Assembly (NCBI RefSeq): GCF_003604215.1
Contig: NZ_QXGS01000014.1
Coordinates: forward strand, 1-64,000
DNA from: Teichococcus vastitatis
GTDB taxonomy: Bacteria > Pseudomonadota > Alphaproteobacteria > Acetobacterales > Acetobacteraceae
Direction of reading: 5' to 3'
DNA length: 64,000 nt
The position numbers and the translations under genes were made by a program. Below the pieces are notes generated by a model that was given only the letters and a program-made list of their open reading frames with translations, did not search any database and was not told the DNA's origin. Position 1 is the first letter of the stretch, and every line of letters starts with the position of its first letter. Below are positions 53,086 through 62,257 of the stretch, in pieces.

Positions 53086-53757
53086 ATGCGGATCATCGAT
53101 CTTTCCATGCCGATCGCGCCTCATTTCCGCTGGCGCACCCAGGTGGCCGCCACAGGGGATATCGCCGCCGGCGACCAGTTCCGCGTGACACGGCTGGACG
53201 CCACCTGCCACGGCTTCACCCATGTCGACGCTCAGGCCCACATTCTGGCCGATGCGCCCACGATCGAGCAGACCCCGCTCGATCGGGTTGTTGGGCGCTG
53301 CCGCGTGCTGCGGCTGCCGGATGTCGCGCCGGAGGAGGAAATCGGCCCGGAGCGGCTCGCGGCGGCCGACCCTGGTGGCCAGCCCGGCGAGATCCTGTTG
53401 CTCGCGGCGGCATGGGACACGCAGCGGGACAGCAACACGCCGGAATTCTGGCGCCACGCGCCCTGGCTGAACCGCCAGGCAGCGGAATGGCTCGCGGCAC
53501 GGGAGCCGACCGCCGTCGCCTTCGATTTTCCCCAGGATTACCCGATCCGCCTGCTGCTCGATGGGGTGGAGGTACCTTTCAACCAGCACGTTACGCATGA
53601 TGTGCTGCTGCGCCAGGGCGTGACGTTGATCGAGTATCTGGTGAACACCGCGTCGCTCCGCGAGACGCGTTGCCTGCTCTCGGCGGCGCCGCTGAAGATC
53701 CCTTCGGCCGATGGCGCCCCGGCCCGGGTCTTCGCCATCGAGGAGCTTGGGGTATGA
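53086..53757 (+). CDS. Cyclase / kynurenine formamidase-like metal hydrolase
   Basis: A 223-residue member of the cyclase family (PF04199). The metal-binding motif HGxTHxDxxxH appears as CHGFTHVDAQAHIL near residues 42-55, and VPFNQHVTHDVLLRQGVTLI supplies later His. Members hydrolyse cyclic amides, formyl-kynurenine or related bonds. Its position between dctP and dctQ, with the stop overlapping dctQ (ATGA), ties it to the imported substrate. Cytoplasmic, since no signal peptide is seen. Confidence 0.85.
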   Translation: MRIIDLSMPIAPHFRWRTQVAATGDIAAGDQFRVTRLDATCHGFTHVDAQAHILADAPTIEQTPLDRVVGRCRVLRLPDVAPEEEIGPERLAAADPGGQPGEILLLAAAWDTQRDSNTPEFWRHAPWLNRQAAEWLAAREPTAVAFDFPQDYPIRLLLDGVEVPFNQHVTHDVLLRQGVTLIEYLVNTASLRETRCLLSAAPLKIPSADGAPARVFAIEELGV

Positions 53758-54263
53758 GGCGGGCGGCAGACGGCCTGTTCACCTGGATCGAGATGCTGCT
53801 GGCGCTGGCACTGGCGGCCATGGTCGCCATGGTGTTCGGCAACGTCGTGCTGCGGTACCTGTTCAATGACGGCATCGTCGCCAGTGAGGAGCTGTCCCGC
53901 TTCCTGTTCCTGTGGCTGACCTTTCTCGGCGCCGTAGTGGTACTGCGGCGTGCCGGGCATCTCGGCTTCGATACCTTGGTCCAGTTGCTGCCACGGCGCA
54001 GCCGGCTGCTCTGCCGCGCCGTGTCGAGCGGGCTGACGCTCTGCGTCTGCGCGATCTTCCTGTGGGGCGCCTGGCCACAGGCGGTCACCAACATGGACAA
54101 TGCCTCGCCTGTTTCGGGGCTGCCCCTGGGCTGGGCCTATGCGTCGGCCGTGGCGTCCGGCATCGGCCTGTCGCTGCTGGCCCTGGCCGATCTGATTCTC
54201 GCACTGCGGGGCTTAGAGCCGGTCCATAGCCATGAAGGTGAGATGGTGGAACCCGGCGCATGA
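53754..54263 (+). CDS. dctQ: TRAP transporter small permease (DctQ)
   Basis: A 169-residue membrane protein with four hydrophobic spans. MLLALALAAMVAMVFGNVVL, then RYLFNDGIVASEELSRFLFL and WLTFLGAVVVLRRAGHLGFD are the hallmarks of DctQ. The ATG overlaps the cyclase stop and the TGA overlaps the dctM ATG, so translation is coupled on both sides. Confidence 0.93.
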   Translation: MRRAADGLFTWIEMLLALALAAMVAMVFGNVVLRYLFNDGIVASEELSRFLFLWLTFLGAVVVLRRAGHLGFDTLVQLLPRRSRLLCRAVSSGLTLCVCAIFLWGAWPQAVTNMDNASPVSGLPLGWAYASAVASGIGLSLLALADLILALRGLEPVHSHEGEMVEPGA

Positions 54264-55537
54264 CATTGCTGCTGTTCTCCGCCGTGCTGCTCGGCGCAAT
54301 GTTTCTCGGCCTGCCGATCGCCTTCGCCCTGATCCTTTCCTCAATCATCCTGATGCTGCAACTCGACGCGTTCGATCCCCAGGCGCTGGCATTGCAGATG
54401 ATCAACGGCGCCGACAGCTTCGCGCTGCTGGCCGTGCCGTTCTTCATCCTGGCCGGCGAAGCGATGACGGCCGGCGGCCTGTCGCGCCGGCTGGTGGGAT
54501 TGGGAACTTCGCTGCTCGGCCATGTACGTGGCGGGCTCGGCTACGTCGCGGTGGTTGCGGCGATCTTTCTGGCCTCCGTGTCCGGATCGGCCGTGGCGGA
54601 TACGGCTGCCCTGGCGGCCGTGCTGATCCCGATGATGCGCGATGCCGGCTACAACGTGCCGCGCGCGTCCGGGCTGATGGCGGCGGGCGGCATCATCGCG
54701 CCGGTTATTCCTCCATCCATCGGCTACATCGTGTTCGGGGTGGCAGGCAACGTCTCGATCACGGCGCTGTTCCTGGCCGGCATCGTGCCTGGGATCCTGA
54801 TGGGGCTGGCGCTGGCGGTTGCCTGGTGGTTCTGCGCCCGCCACGAAGCCGCAGCATTGTTGCCGAGGGCCTCGTGGCCGGAGCGAAGCAAGGCCCTGCG
54901 CGATGCGCTGCTGGCACTGGCGCTGCCGCTGATCATCGTCGGCGGATTGCGCTTCGGCCTGTTTACGCCGACGGAGGCTGCCGTGGTGGCAGCCGTTTAT
55001 GCCCTGTTCGTCGGCATGGCCGTGTACCGCGAATTGCACTGGCGCGACCTGCCGCAGGTGCTGGTGTCGGCCGTCCGCACCTCCTCCGCGGTGATGTTTC
55101 TGGTCGCGGCGGCATCGCTGTCGGGATACATGATCACGATCGCCGACATACCGTCCGAGGTACAGGGCTTGCTGGAACCGTTCAGCGGCGATCCCCGGCT
55201 CATGATGCTGGCCATCATGGTTCTGGTCGTGATCGTCGGCACGGCGCTGGATTTCGTTCCAACCATCCTGATCCTGACGCCCGTGCTCATGCCTTCCGTG
55301 CGCGCGGCCGGCATCGACCCGGTGTATTTCGGTGTTCTCTTCATCATGAACAATGCCATCGGACTGCTGACGCCTCCCGTCGGATCGGTGCTCAACGTGG
55401 TCTGCGCCGTTGCGAAAGTGGAGATGGGGCCGGTCATCAGGGGAGTCATGCCCTTCCTGATCGCACAGCTGGTTGTTCTGTTTCTTCTGGTGCTGATGCC
55501 GCAGATCGTCACCGGGCCACTGGCATGGCTGCGATGA
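54260..55537 (+). CDS. dctM: TRAP transporter large permease (DctM)
   Basis: A 425-residue membrane protein with about a dozen spans. Diagnostic segments: FLGLPIAFALILSSIILMLQ, FALLAVPFFILAGEAMTAGG, SGSAVADTAALAAVLIPMMR, VIPPSIGYIVFG and MNNAIGLLTPPVGSVLNVVC. It completes the TRAP transporter powered by a sodium or proton gradient. Starts at the ATGA overlap with dctQ. Confidence 0.95.
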   Translation: MTLLLFSAVLLGAMFLGLPIAFALILSSIILMLQLDAFDPQALALQMINGADSFALLAVPFFILAGEAMTAGGLSRRLVGLGTSLLGHVRGGLGYVAVVAAIFLASVSGSAVADTAALAAVLIPMMRDAGYNVPRASGLMAAGGIIAPVIPPSIGYIVFGVAGNVSITALFLAGIVPGILMGLALAVAWWFCARHEAAALLPRASWPERSKALRDALLALALPLIIVGGLRFGLFTPTEAAVVAAVYALFVGMAVYRELHWRDLPQVLVSAVRTSSAVMFLVAAASLSGYMITIADIPSEVQGLLEPFSGDPRLMMLAIMVLVVIVGTALDFVPTILILTPVLMPSVRAAGIDPVYFGVLFIMNNAIGLLTPPVGSVLNVVCAVAKVEMGPVIRGVMPFLIAQLVVLFLLVLMPQIVTGPLAWLR

Positions 55538-55699
55538 GCGGGATCGTCTGGTGAGGAAGCGGTGGAACACGTATAACAGCATCATCGATCTGGAACGCTG
55601 ATGCCGTGCGGAGGGCAGGGAAGGCTTCCCTGCCGCACAGTCACTGCAAGACCTTCCGGCCGGCGGGAGCAATTCCAAGCCCCGCAAGCATAGACACCG

Positions 55700-55730
55700 A
55701 GCGCGGCTTCCGTGGCGTGGAAGCCGCGCT
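55700..55730. terminator. Bidirectional hairpin between dctM and the Ldh gene
   Basis: A perfect 12-bp stem (AGCGCGGCTTCC with GGAAGCCGCGCT) around a 7-base loop lies directly after the stop of the leftward Ldh gene and about 160 bases after dctM. There is no T-run on either side. A second weaker hairpin is at 55606-55638. Confidence 0.55.
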
Positions 55731-56822
55731 TCATCCGTTGCCCGACCGGGCGTCCTCACCATTAACAAGGGCTGCAGGCCAGCTATCCGGCACCGGCAGC
55801 TTCATGCGCATGGCTACCTGCGCGAGATCAGCAAGGGTTTTCGCCGGAAGGTTCAGGCCTTCCCGGCGATGCCGCTCCTCGTTCCGCGCCTCGATCTCGC
55901 CCGGATAGAAAACCTCCTCGCATCCCGGAACCCGCGGCACTGCCTTGATCCGCTCGACCATCTGCTCCATCCGCTCCGCGAAGGCGCCGTCGGGTCCGAA
56001 GGCCGCGATGTTGAGGGCCAGGAACATATGGCCGCAGCGGCTTCGTTTCTCCGCCTGATAGGGCCCGTGAACCTCGTCGAGGACACCGCTGCCCGACAGC
56101 ACGCCCGAGAGCACGTCCATCATCACGGAGATGGCGTAGCCCTTGTGCTCCGCCATGGGCTGGATAACGCCCCTGAGCGCCGCCACGGGATCGGTCGTTG
56201 CGGCGCCCGTCTCGTCGATGGCCCAGTGGTCGGGAATTGGCTGGTTCTTCTGCCTTGCCAGGAAGATCTTGCCGCGCGCGACAACCGTATTGGCGATGTC
56301 CAGCATCATCGGCGCATATCGTCCGGCCGGCGCGGCGATGGACCACGGGTTGTTGCCCACCAGCTTCCGCCGGCCGCCCCAGGGCGCCATGGCGGGGCTG
56401 CCGTTGGTGGTGAGCATCCCGATGCAGCCTTCGGCGGCTGCCATGCGGGTGAAATATCCAAGGGCACCGTGGTGGTTCGAATTCCGGACGGAAACGACGC
56501 CGACGCCGTGCGCCTTGGCGCGGCGGACCGCATCCAGCATGGCCCGTGCGGCGATCACCTGCCCGACGCCATCTTCGGCATCGAGGACGGAGATGGCGCC
56601 CGCATCGACGAGCATGCGCGGCTCCGTTACCGGCCGCATGACGCCGCTGCGCAGCCGGTCGATGTACCAGGGCGCGCGCATGACGCCATGTGAGGAGTGC
56701 CCCCAGAGATCGGCCGTGACCAGGGTGTCCGCGACCAGTTGCGCATCCGAAGCGGGAACACCGTTGCTGCGGTATAGGCCGGCGACGAAGTCGGCCAGGG
56801 CTTGTGCAGTGACAGAGGTCAT
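55731..56822 (-). CDS. Ldh-family NAD(P) dehydrogenase
   Basis: A 363-residue LDH2/MDH2-type oxidoreductase starting MTSVTAQALADFVAGLY; AAGGA sits eight bases before this ATG, and the ATG nine bases further upstream overlaps that site. Motifs: WGHSSHGVMRAPWYIDRLRS, VSVRNSNHHGALGYFTRMA (catalytic His), LVGNNPWSIAAPAG and MAEHKGYAISVMMDVLSG. It would oxidise a 2-hydroxy acid, perhaps one brought in by the TRAP system next door. Divergent from a LysR regulator. Confidence 0.88.
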   Translation of the reverse strand: MTSVTAQALADFVAGLYRSNGVPASDAQLVADTLVTADLWGHSSHGVMRAPWYIDRLRSGVMRPVTEPRMLVDAGAISVLDAEDGVGQVIAARAMLDAVRRAKAHGVGVVSVRNSNHHGALGYFTRMAAAEGCIGMLTTNGSPAMAPWGGRRKLVGNNPWSIAAPAGRYAPMMLDIANTVVARGKIFLARQKNQPIPDHWAIDETGAATTDPVAALRGVIQPMAEHKGYAISVMMDVLSGVLSGSGVLDEVHGPYQAEKRSRCGHMFLALNIAAFGPDGAFAERMEQMVERIKAVPRVPGCEEVFYPGEIEARNEERHRREGLNLPAKTLADLAQVAMRMKLPVPDSWPAALVNGEDARSGNG

Positions 56823-56924
56823 CGGGAACATCCTTCATCGGCGACGTGGATCATCAGCGGCGCGGGAGCGGGACACCGCATCGGCCGGGTTCCACGCGGA
56901 CCCTGCCCGGTATATTCATGCAGG

Positions 56925-57839
56925 ATGGGCATCAATTTCGAGATCCTGGATCTCCGGGCGCTCATGGTCGTGCTGGACCTTCGCAGCTTCGGCCTGGCGG
57001 CGGCGCGGCTGAACATGTCGCAACCGGCCCTGAGCCGTCGCATCCAGCGCCTGGAAGAAAGGCTGGGCGGCCCGCTGCTGGAGCGAACAACGCGGCACGT
57101 CGCTCCGTCCCCGCTGGGCCAGCAGGTTCTGCCACTGCTCAGGCGGGCCCTGAACGAGATGGAGAATGCGCTCGAGGGCGTCGAGGATCTGGGTGGGCCG
57201 GATCGTGGCTGGGTCGTGGTCGCCTGCCTGCAGACAGCGGTGCCGTACTTCATCCCTCCAGCCCTGGCGGCCTTCCGCGTCACCCATCCGCGGGTGCGCG
57301 TGCGGATCCTGGACATGACCGCGCAGGAAGCGCTGCAGAGCGTGACCCGTGGCGAAGCTGATTTCGCGATCACCGTGGCCGCCGCGACCGGGGACGCGGA
57401 ACTGGCGGTTCAACCATTGCTGAAAGATCCCTTCGTCCTCGCCTGCGATGCCACGCACGCACTGGCCCGATGCGGGCGGCTAACCTGGCGAGAGCTGGCC
57501 GACCATCCCGTGATCCTCGCGGCGCGGACGAGCGTACACCGCACGATGATCCAGGATGCGCTGGCGCGTACCGGATTGCGGTTGTCCTGGACCTACGAAG
57601 TTCTGCATATGTCGAGCGCCTTTCACCTGATCCGTGCCGGACTGGGCGTCTCGGTGCTGCCGCGGATCGCGATGATGTCCGCGAGCCAGGAGAACCTGCG
57701 GGCCGTTCCGCTCGTGGACCCGGTGATCCATCGGTCCCTGTCCCTCGTTCAGCGCAGCTCGCGTCCGTTGTCGCCCGCGGCGGAGCAACTCGCCGCCCTC
57801 GTGCGGCAGCGCCGCGATGGGGGCGACGAGCAGATCTGA
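56925..57839 (+). CDS. LysR-family transcriptional regulator
   Basis: A 304-residue LysR regulator starting MGINFEILDLRALMVVLDLR. The helix-turn-helix is FGLAAARLNMSQPALSRRIQ, then RLEERLGGPLLERTTRHVAP. The ligand domain includes GEADFAITVAAATGD. It is divergent from the Ldh gene with about 100 bases between, and it converges on a Bug gene 20 bases downstream. It probably controls the Ldh gene. Confidence 0.9.
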   Translation: MGINFEILDLRALMVVLDLRSFGLAAARLNMSQPALSRRIQRLEERLGGPLLERTTRHVAPSPLGQQVLPLLRRALNEMENALEGVEDLGGPDRGWVVVACLQTAVPYFIPPALAAFRVTHPRVRVRILDMTAQEALQSVTRGEADFAITVAAATGDAELAVQPLLKDPFVLACDATHALARCGRLTWRELADHPVILAARTSVHRTMIQDALARTGLRLSWTYEVLHMSSAFHLIRAGLGVSVLPRIAMMSASQENLRAVPLVDPVIHRSLSLVQRSSRPLSPAAEQLAALVRQRRDGGDEQI

Positions 57840-57859
57840 GACGCCGTGACGCCGGCAGG

Positions 57860-58834
57860 TCAAGCGAGGCCGATATCCTTCAGCACCGCGGTGGTTTCAG
57901 CGACCTCCCTGGCCAGGAAGCGGCCAAATGCCTCGCCTGGAAGCCACGCGTCGTCCCATCCGCGCTGTGCCAGGATCTCGCGCCATTCCGGCGTCTCGTG
58001 CATCCGCTCCATCAAGCTGACCAGGGCTGCTTTTTGCGGAGCGCTCAGGCCGGGCGCACAGAAAACACCGCGCCAGGTGGGGAGGGCCACATCCACGCCG
58101 CTCTCCTTCAGGGTCGGGACGTCCGGGCCGACGCGCCGCTCACCCGTGGTGGCGAGCGCGCGCAGCCGACCGGCCCGGATCTGCTCACCGAACTCCGAGA
58201 TGCCGGAGATGGCTGCCACCACCTGGCCGCCGAGAACGGCTGCCTGGGCCGGGCCGCCACCGGAGTAAGCGACGTAGGAGGCTTCGCGCGCCGAGCGCCC
58301 CAGGGCCTTGAGCATCAGCCCGAGCGTGATGTGCTCGGTGCCGCCAGCCGAGCCACCCGCCACCGACACGGCGCCGGGATTGCTCTTCAGGCGGTCCAGC
58401 AGGCCACGGATGTCGGTGATGGGAGAATCCGGGGGCACCACCAGAACGCTGACCTCCTCGGTCAGGCGGGCAACCGGCGCAACGTCCAGAACACCGGCTG
58501 CGGACTTGTTGGCGATGGCGGCCCCCACCATGACGCTGCCGGCCACCATCAGTCCTTCCGGCCGATTGCGATACTGCGTGAGGAAGCGGGGCAAACCAAC
58601 GGTGCCGCCGGCTCCGCCGACATTCTCCACCTGAACGGCATCAACAAGACCCGCGCGGCGGACCACATGCTCGATGGCCCGCCCCAATCCATCCCAGCCG
58701 CCACCCGGATTGGCCGGAATAAACAGCCTCAGCGAAGGGTACAGCGCTTCGGCCCTCGCCGCAGCGCCGCCCGGTGCCACGGCCAAGGATGTCAGGGCGA
58801 GAGCAGCTTGCAACATCTGCCTGCGGTTGTTCAT
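57860..58834 (-). CDS. Bug-family (TctC-like) substrate-binding protein
   Basis: A 324-residue exported receptor with leader MNNRRQMLQAALALTSLAVA. Motifs differ somewhat from the other Bug proteins here: LRLFIPANPGGGWDGLGRAI and VQVENVGGAGGTVGLPRFLT resemble TctC of the tricarboxylate transporter more closely. VPTLKESGVDVALPTWRGVF is conserved near the C terminus. An in-frame ATG four codons upstream is an alternative start. No tctBA follows. Confidence 0.9.
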   Translation of the reverse strand: MNNRRQMLQAALALTSLAVAPGGAAARAEALYPSLRLFIPANPGGGWDGLGRAIEHVVRRAGLVDAVQVENVGGAGGTVGLPRFLTQYRNRPEGLMVAGSVMVGAAIANKSAAGVLDVAPVARLTEEVSVLVVPPDSPITDIRGLLDRLKSNPGAVSVAGGSAGGTEHITLGLMLKALGRSAREASYVAYSGGGPAQAAVLGGQVVAAISGISEFGEQIRAGRLRALATTGERRVGPDVPTLKESGVDVALPTWRGVFCAPGLSAPQKAALVSLMERMHETPEWREILAQRGWDDAWLPGEAFGRFLAREVAETTAVLKDIGLA

Positions 58835-59543
58835 GGACGTTTCCATCTTTTCGATCCGGCCGCCGCTTCGCACCGGCAGGGCAATCGAGGGACGACAGGA
58901 GGAGATCTGCAGAGCTTCGGGAACAAGCTATAGGTCCAGAGCGACCATCCCGATAAATGCATCTGTTCGCGGATTGATGCGTCTCGTGCATCAATGCAAT
59001 GGCCCTGAGCCGGCGGAGTGGGATCTCCCGGCAGCATCCGGAAGATGGCTCTGCCTCCTGCAGGGAGCGCCAATCCCGAAGCTGCAAGACGGTCCATTCA
59101 GCGGTCGTTCCGGCGGCGGTCCGCGCCGGCTTCCCCGGGCTGGATGAAGCCAGACCTTACACCACCTCGTTCAGCATGCAGAACTCTAGAGATGGACACG
59201 CCTGGGCACGACGGAGCCATGACGGGCACGGCATCCGCTCATCTCCACTTCGCCCGGCCTGCGGACAGGGGCGCACCGCTTCCGCATGCCGTGCGGAGGC
59301 AAGATCCTCCTTCGCAGGGAGCGGTCGATCCAACCCACAGGTTCCGCTCGGCTGGACATCGGCGGCACCGGCTTCCGTTCCTCGTGCCGCTCAAGAGGAA
59401 CCGGGCCGCCGTTACAACCATTCGATGTCACGGATCCGTCCGCCTGCGGTCATCATAACTTTATGGGGGCGTGCCATAGACCCAGCATAACGACCAGCCG
59501 CAGGCATCCAGCAGAAGGATCTCTGTTTGCGCAACAGCCCATC
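58835..59543. other. Gene-free interval before the lipid locus
   Basis: About 700 bases. Several overlapping frames are open but have Arg/Pro/Ser-rich composition typical of non-coding high-GC DNA. The AT-rich patch near 58920-58990 may hold the promoter of the leftward Bug gene. Confidence 0.4.
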
Positions 59544-60488
59544 TTACTGACGAGCCTGGTCGGGAGCTGAACCTGCATGATCCTGCACTTCGGAAGCGTC
59601 CCGAACTTCCATGTGGGCCTCAGGTAGGTGCAACAGTGGCTGCCCGGCACGGATCGTGGTGTTCTGATGCACCTCCGCGCACAACCGGAAGCCGGCCGGC
59701 GCGAAGAGCACGATGGTCGAGCCGTGCTGAAACCATCCCATCTCGTCACCTTTGCGCAGCGGAACGTCGCAGGGGATGCGACGTGGGCCGGCCTTGCGCA
59801 GGTCCAGCACAGCACTCAGGAAGGAAAGGCGTATGCTGGCCACCAGGATGGCCGCCACGGGCACCATCGCGATCGCATGGCCCGTACCCGCAAGACGCGC
59901 GTGGATCGGCGCGCGTTCATTCTTGCAGAACAGCCGCTCGATCCGCTCCAGCGCGATGGGATTCACGTTCCAGGTGTCGCCAGAAATGTAGGTGACAGTT
60001 TCCACGACCAGATCATGTGGCGCGTGAAAGCGATGGTACATGCTGGAGGTCAGCCGCAGGGTGACGTATTGTCCGCCCTCATAGCGGGCGGCCTCGGCCT
60101 CGCTGCCCAGCAGGTCGCGCAGCGGATAGGGGAAGCCCTTGATCTGCAGGGCCTGACCGCGCGCAACCGTGCCGAAGGCACCAACAATCGCGTCACAGGG
60201 GCTGACCAGCAGCAGGGGATCAGGATCGGCTGCGCGTGCTCCCTCCTTCAATTGGCGGATGAAGCAGTCATGCAGACTTCGGAAATGGGTTTTCCGGGCG
60301 TCACTGAGGTCAAGATCCGCGAAGAGCCGCCAGACCCCGATCGAGAGGTCCCGCACGAAGGGTTGCTCGATCTGGCTCAGCCAGCCGATGAACCGCGTCG
60401 CCAGCCGCCGCGGAATGCGGTTCGTGAGCAGGAAGTTGATATCTTCCTGCTGCGCCACCCGCGCGAGTGTGGAGCGGAGTGTCGGCAT
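59544..60488 (-). CDS. psd: Phosphatidylserine decarboxylase
   Basis: A 314-residue decarboxylase. VSPCDAIVGAFGTV gives the conserved N-terminal Asp region, LRLTSSMYHRFHAPHDLVVE the catalytic Tyr-His-x-x-His segment, ERIERLFCKNERAPIHARLA the membrane-proximal helix, and FQHGSTIVLFAPAGF the self-cleavage Gly-Ser-Thr motif that yields the pyruvoyl group. It converts phosphatidylserine to phosphatidylethanolamine. The start is uncertain among three Met in the first seven residues; 60488 has AAGG about nine bases upstream. Only 29 bases separate it from the divergent aminotransferase gene. Confidence 0.9.
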   Translation of the reverse strand: MPTLRSTLARVAQQEDINFLLTNRIPRRLATRFIGWLSQIEQPFVRDLSIGVWRLFADLDLSDARKTHFRSLHDCFIRQLKEGARAADPDPLLLVSPCDAIVGAFGTVARGQALQIKGFPYPLRDLLGSEAEAARYEGGQYVTLRLTSSMYHRFHAPHDLVVETVTYISGDTWNVNPIALERIERLFCKNERAPIHARLAGTGHAIAMVPVAAILVASIRLSFLSAVLDLRKAGPRRIPCDVPLRKGDEMGWFQHGSTIVLFAPAGFRLCAEVHQNTTIRAGQPLLHLPEAHMEVRDASEVQDHAGSAPDQARQ

Positions 60489-60517
60489 CGGCATCAGCCT
60501 TTCCAAAGGACATACGC

Positions 60518-62203
60518 ATGTTGATCACGGGTTTCGGCACGATCGCCTCCTATGCGGCAGGTGCCGGGGTGCTGACCGCGCTGCTCACCAGGGGTCGTGC
60601 CCGCCTCGCTTTGTCCCGCGCGAAGCACCGCTCCCTCACCGGGCATTCCCGGATGGCCCGTCGCGTCGCGTCGCTGATCCCCTTCTACGAATTCGGGGAA
60701 GACCGCTTCTTCGACTCGGACGGAGCCGCGGAGGAGGTGGTTGCGCGGCGGCGCGAGGCCTTCTATCGCCTTGCCGCCCTTTATCGCGACCGTTTTCCGC
60801 GCACCGCAGCGTTGACGGAGAAGGCGAAGGAAGGCCTGTCGGACCTGCAGTTCACCTCGGCCTATCGCGTTCCCTTCCAGTACAGTCGATTCCTGCGCCG
60901 GCACCTCACGGGAGGCTCCTTTCTCGCTTCCTCCGGCGGCACCACGGTGACCGACCTGGACGGCAACAGCTTCTACGATCTGACCGGGTCCTACGGCGTG
61001 AATCTGCTGGGCCAAGACTTCTACAAGGAATGCATCGAGGAAGGCGCCGCCCGCGTGCGCGAGCTCGGTCCGGTTCTCGGCGCCTATCATCCCGTGGTGG
61101 CGGAGAACGTCGTATTGCTCCAGCAGATCTCCGGGCTGAATGAGGTGTCTTTCCACATGTCCGGCACCGAGGCGGTGATGCAGGCGGTTCGGCTGGCCCG
61201 CTACCACACCAGGCGTTCGCATCTTGTCCACTTTGCGGGCGCTTACCATGGCTGGTGGGGCGACGTGCAGCCCGGCATCGGCAACCCGGCTCCAGCGCAC
61301 GAGACCTACACCCTCTCCGAGATGTCGGAGCGAACCCTGCACGTGCTCCGCACGCGAAGCGATATCGCCTGCGTCCTCGTCAACCCGCTCCAGGCGCTGC
61401 ACCCGAACATGGGCGCCCCGGCGGATTCCTCCCTGGTGGGGAGCGCCCGACGCGCGAACTACGATCGCGCCGCTTATACCGAATGGCTCCGCCGCTTGCG
61501 TGAAGTTTGCACGGAACGCGGCATCGTGCTGATCTTCGACGAAATCTTTGTCGGCTTCCGCCTTGCTCCGGGCGGCGCGCAGGACTATTTCGGCGTCCGG
61601 GCCGACCTTGTCACCTATGGGAAAACGCTGGGTGGAGGCCTGCCAATCGGCGTGCTTTGCGGCCGCCGTGAATTGATGCGGCGCTTCCGGGACGACAACC
61701 CTGTGGATGTCTGTTTTGCCCGCGGGACGTTCAATTCTCATCCTTATGTGATGGGCACCATGAATGCCTTCCTGCGGCAATTGAAAGATCCCGGCATTCA
61801 GTCGCTCTACGAAGGGCTGGAGGAGCGCTGGAATGGGCGCGCCGAGGAACTCAACCGCCGCCTCGCGGCGGGCGGGCTGCCGGTGCAAGTAGCCAATTTG
61901 TCGACGATCTGGACCGTTCTCTACACGCGGCCATCGCGCTATAACTGGATGCTGCAATATTACCTCAGGGCGGAAGGTCTCGCGCTGAGTTGGGTGGGCA
62001 CCGGACGTCTGATTTTCAGCCTGAACTACACCGACCGTGATTTCGTCGTGGTGATGGATCGCTTCCTGGCGGCAGCGGCAGCCATGGAGCGCGACGGTTG
62101 GTGGGCGGGCCCAGCCACGACGGACAAAGCAATCCGACGCCAGATCCTTAGGGAGATGTTCCGTCACCGGCGTGGCCGGAAGCAGCGATCCAGCGCAGCC
62201 TGA
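60518..62203 (+). CDS. Membrane-anchored class III aminotransferase (glutamate-1-semialdehyde aminomutase-like)
   Basis: A 561-residue PLP enzyme starting MLITGFGTIASYAAGAGVLT; AAAGGA lies eight bases upstream. Residues 1-24 are hydrophobic and probably anchor it. Residues ~25-115 are a family-unusual extension. The class III core follows: FYDLTGSYGVNLLGQDFYKE, VSFHMSGTEAVMQAVRLARY, VHFAGAYHGWWGDVQPGIGN, IVLIFDEIFVGFRLAPGG and TYGKTLGGGLPIGVL, with Lys369 as the PLP lysine. It is about 130 residues longer than ordinary glutamate-1-semialdehyde aminomutase. Its neighbours suggest an amino group transfer in lipid or polyketide metabolism. The exact reaction is unknown. Confidence 0.85.
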   Translation: MLITGFGTIASYAAGAGVLTALLTRGRARLALSRAKHRSLTGHSRMARRVASLIPFYEFGEDRFFDSDGAAEEVVARRREAFYRLAALYRDRFPRTAALTEKAKEGLSDLQFTSAYRVPFQYSRFLRRHLTGGSFLASSGGTTVTDLDGNSFYDLTGSYGVNLLGQDFYKECIEEGAARVRELGPVLGAYHPVVAENVVLLQQISGLNEVSFHMSGTEAVMQAVRLARYHTRRSHLVHFAGAYHGWWGDVQPGIGNPAPAHETYTLSEMSERTLHVLRTRSDIACVLVNPLQALHPNMGAPADSSLVGSARRANYDRAAYTEWLRRLREVCTERGIVLIFDEIFVGFRLAPGGAQDYFGVRADLVTYGKTLGGGLPIGVLCGRRELMRRFRDDNPVDVCFARGTFNSHPYVMGTMNAFLRQLKDPGIQSLYEGLEERWNGRAEELNRRLAAGGLPVQVANLSTIWTVLYTRPSRYNWMLQYYLRAEGLALSWVGTGRLIFSLNYTDRDFVVVMDRFLAAAAAMERDGWWAGPATTDKAIRRQILREMFRHRRGRKQRSSAA

Positions 62204-62257
62204 GGCGCGCCGAACCCGGCCGGGTGAGCCGCATGCCACTTCCAATCGAATGGTGCC

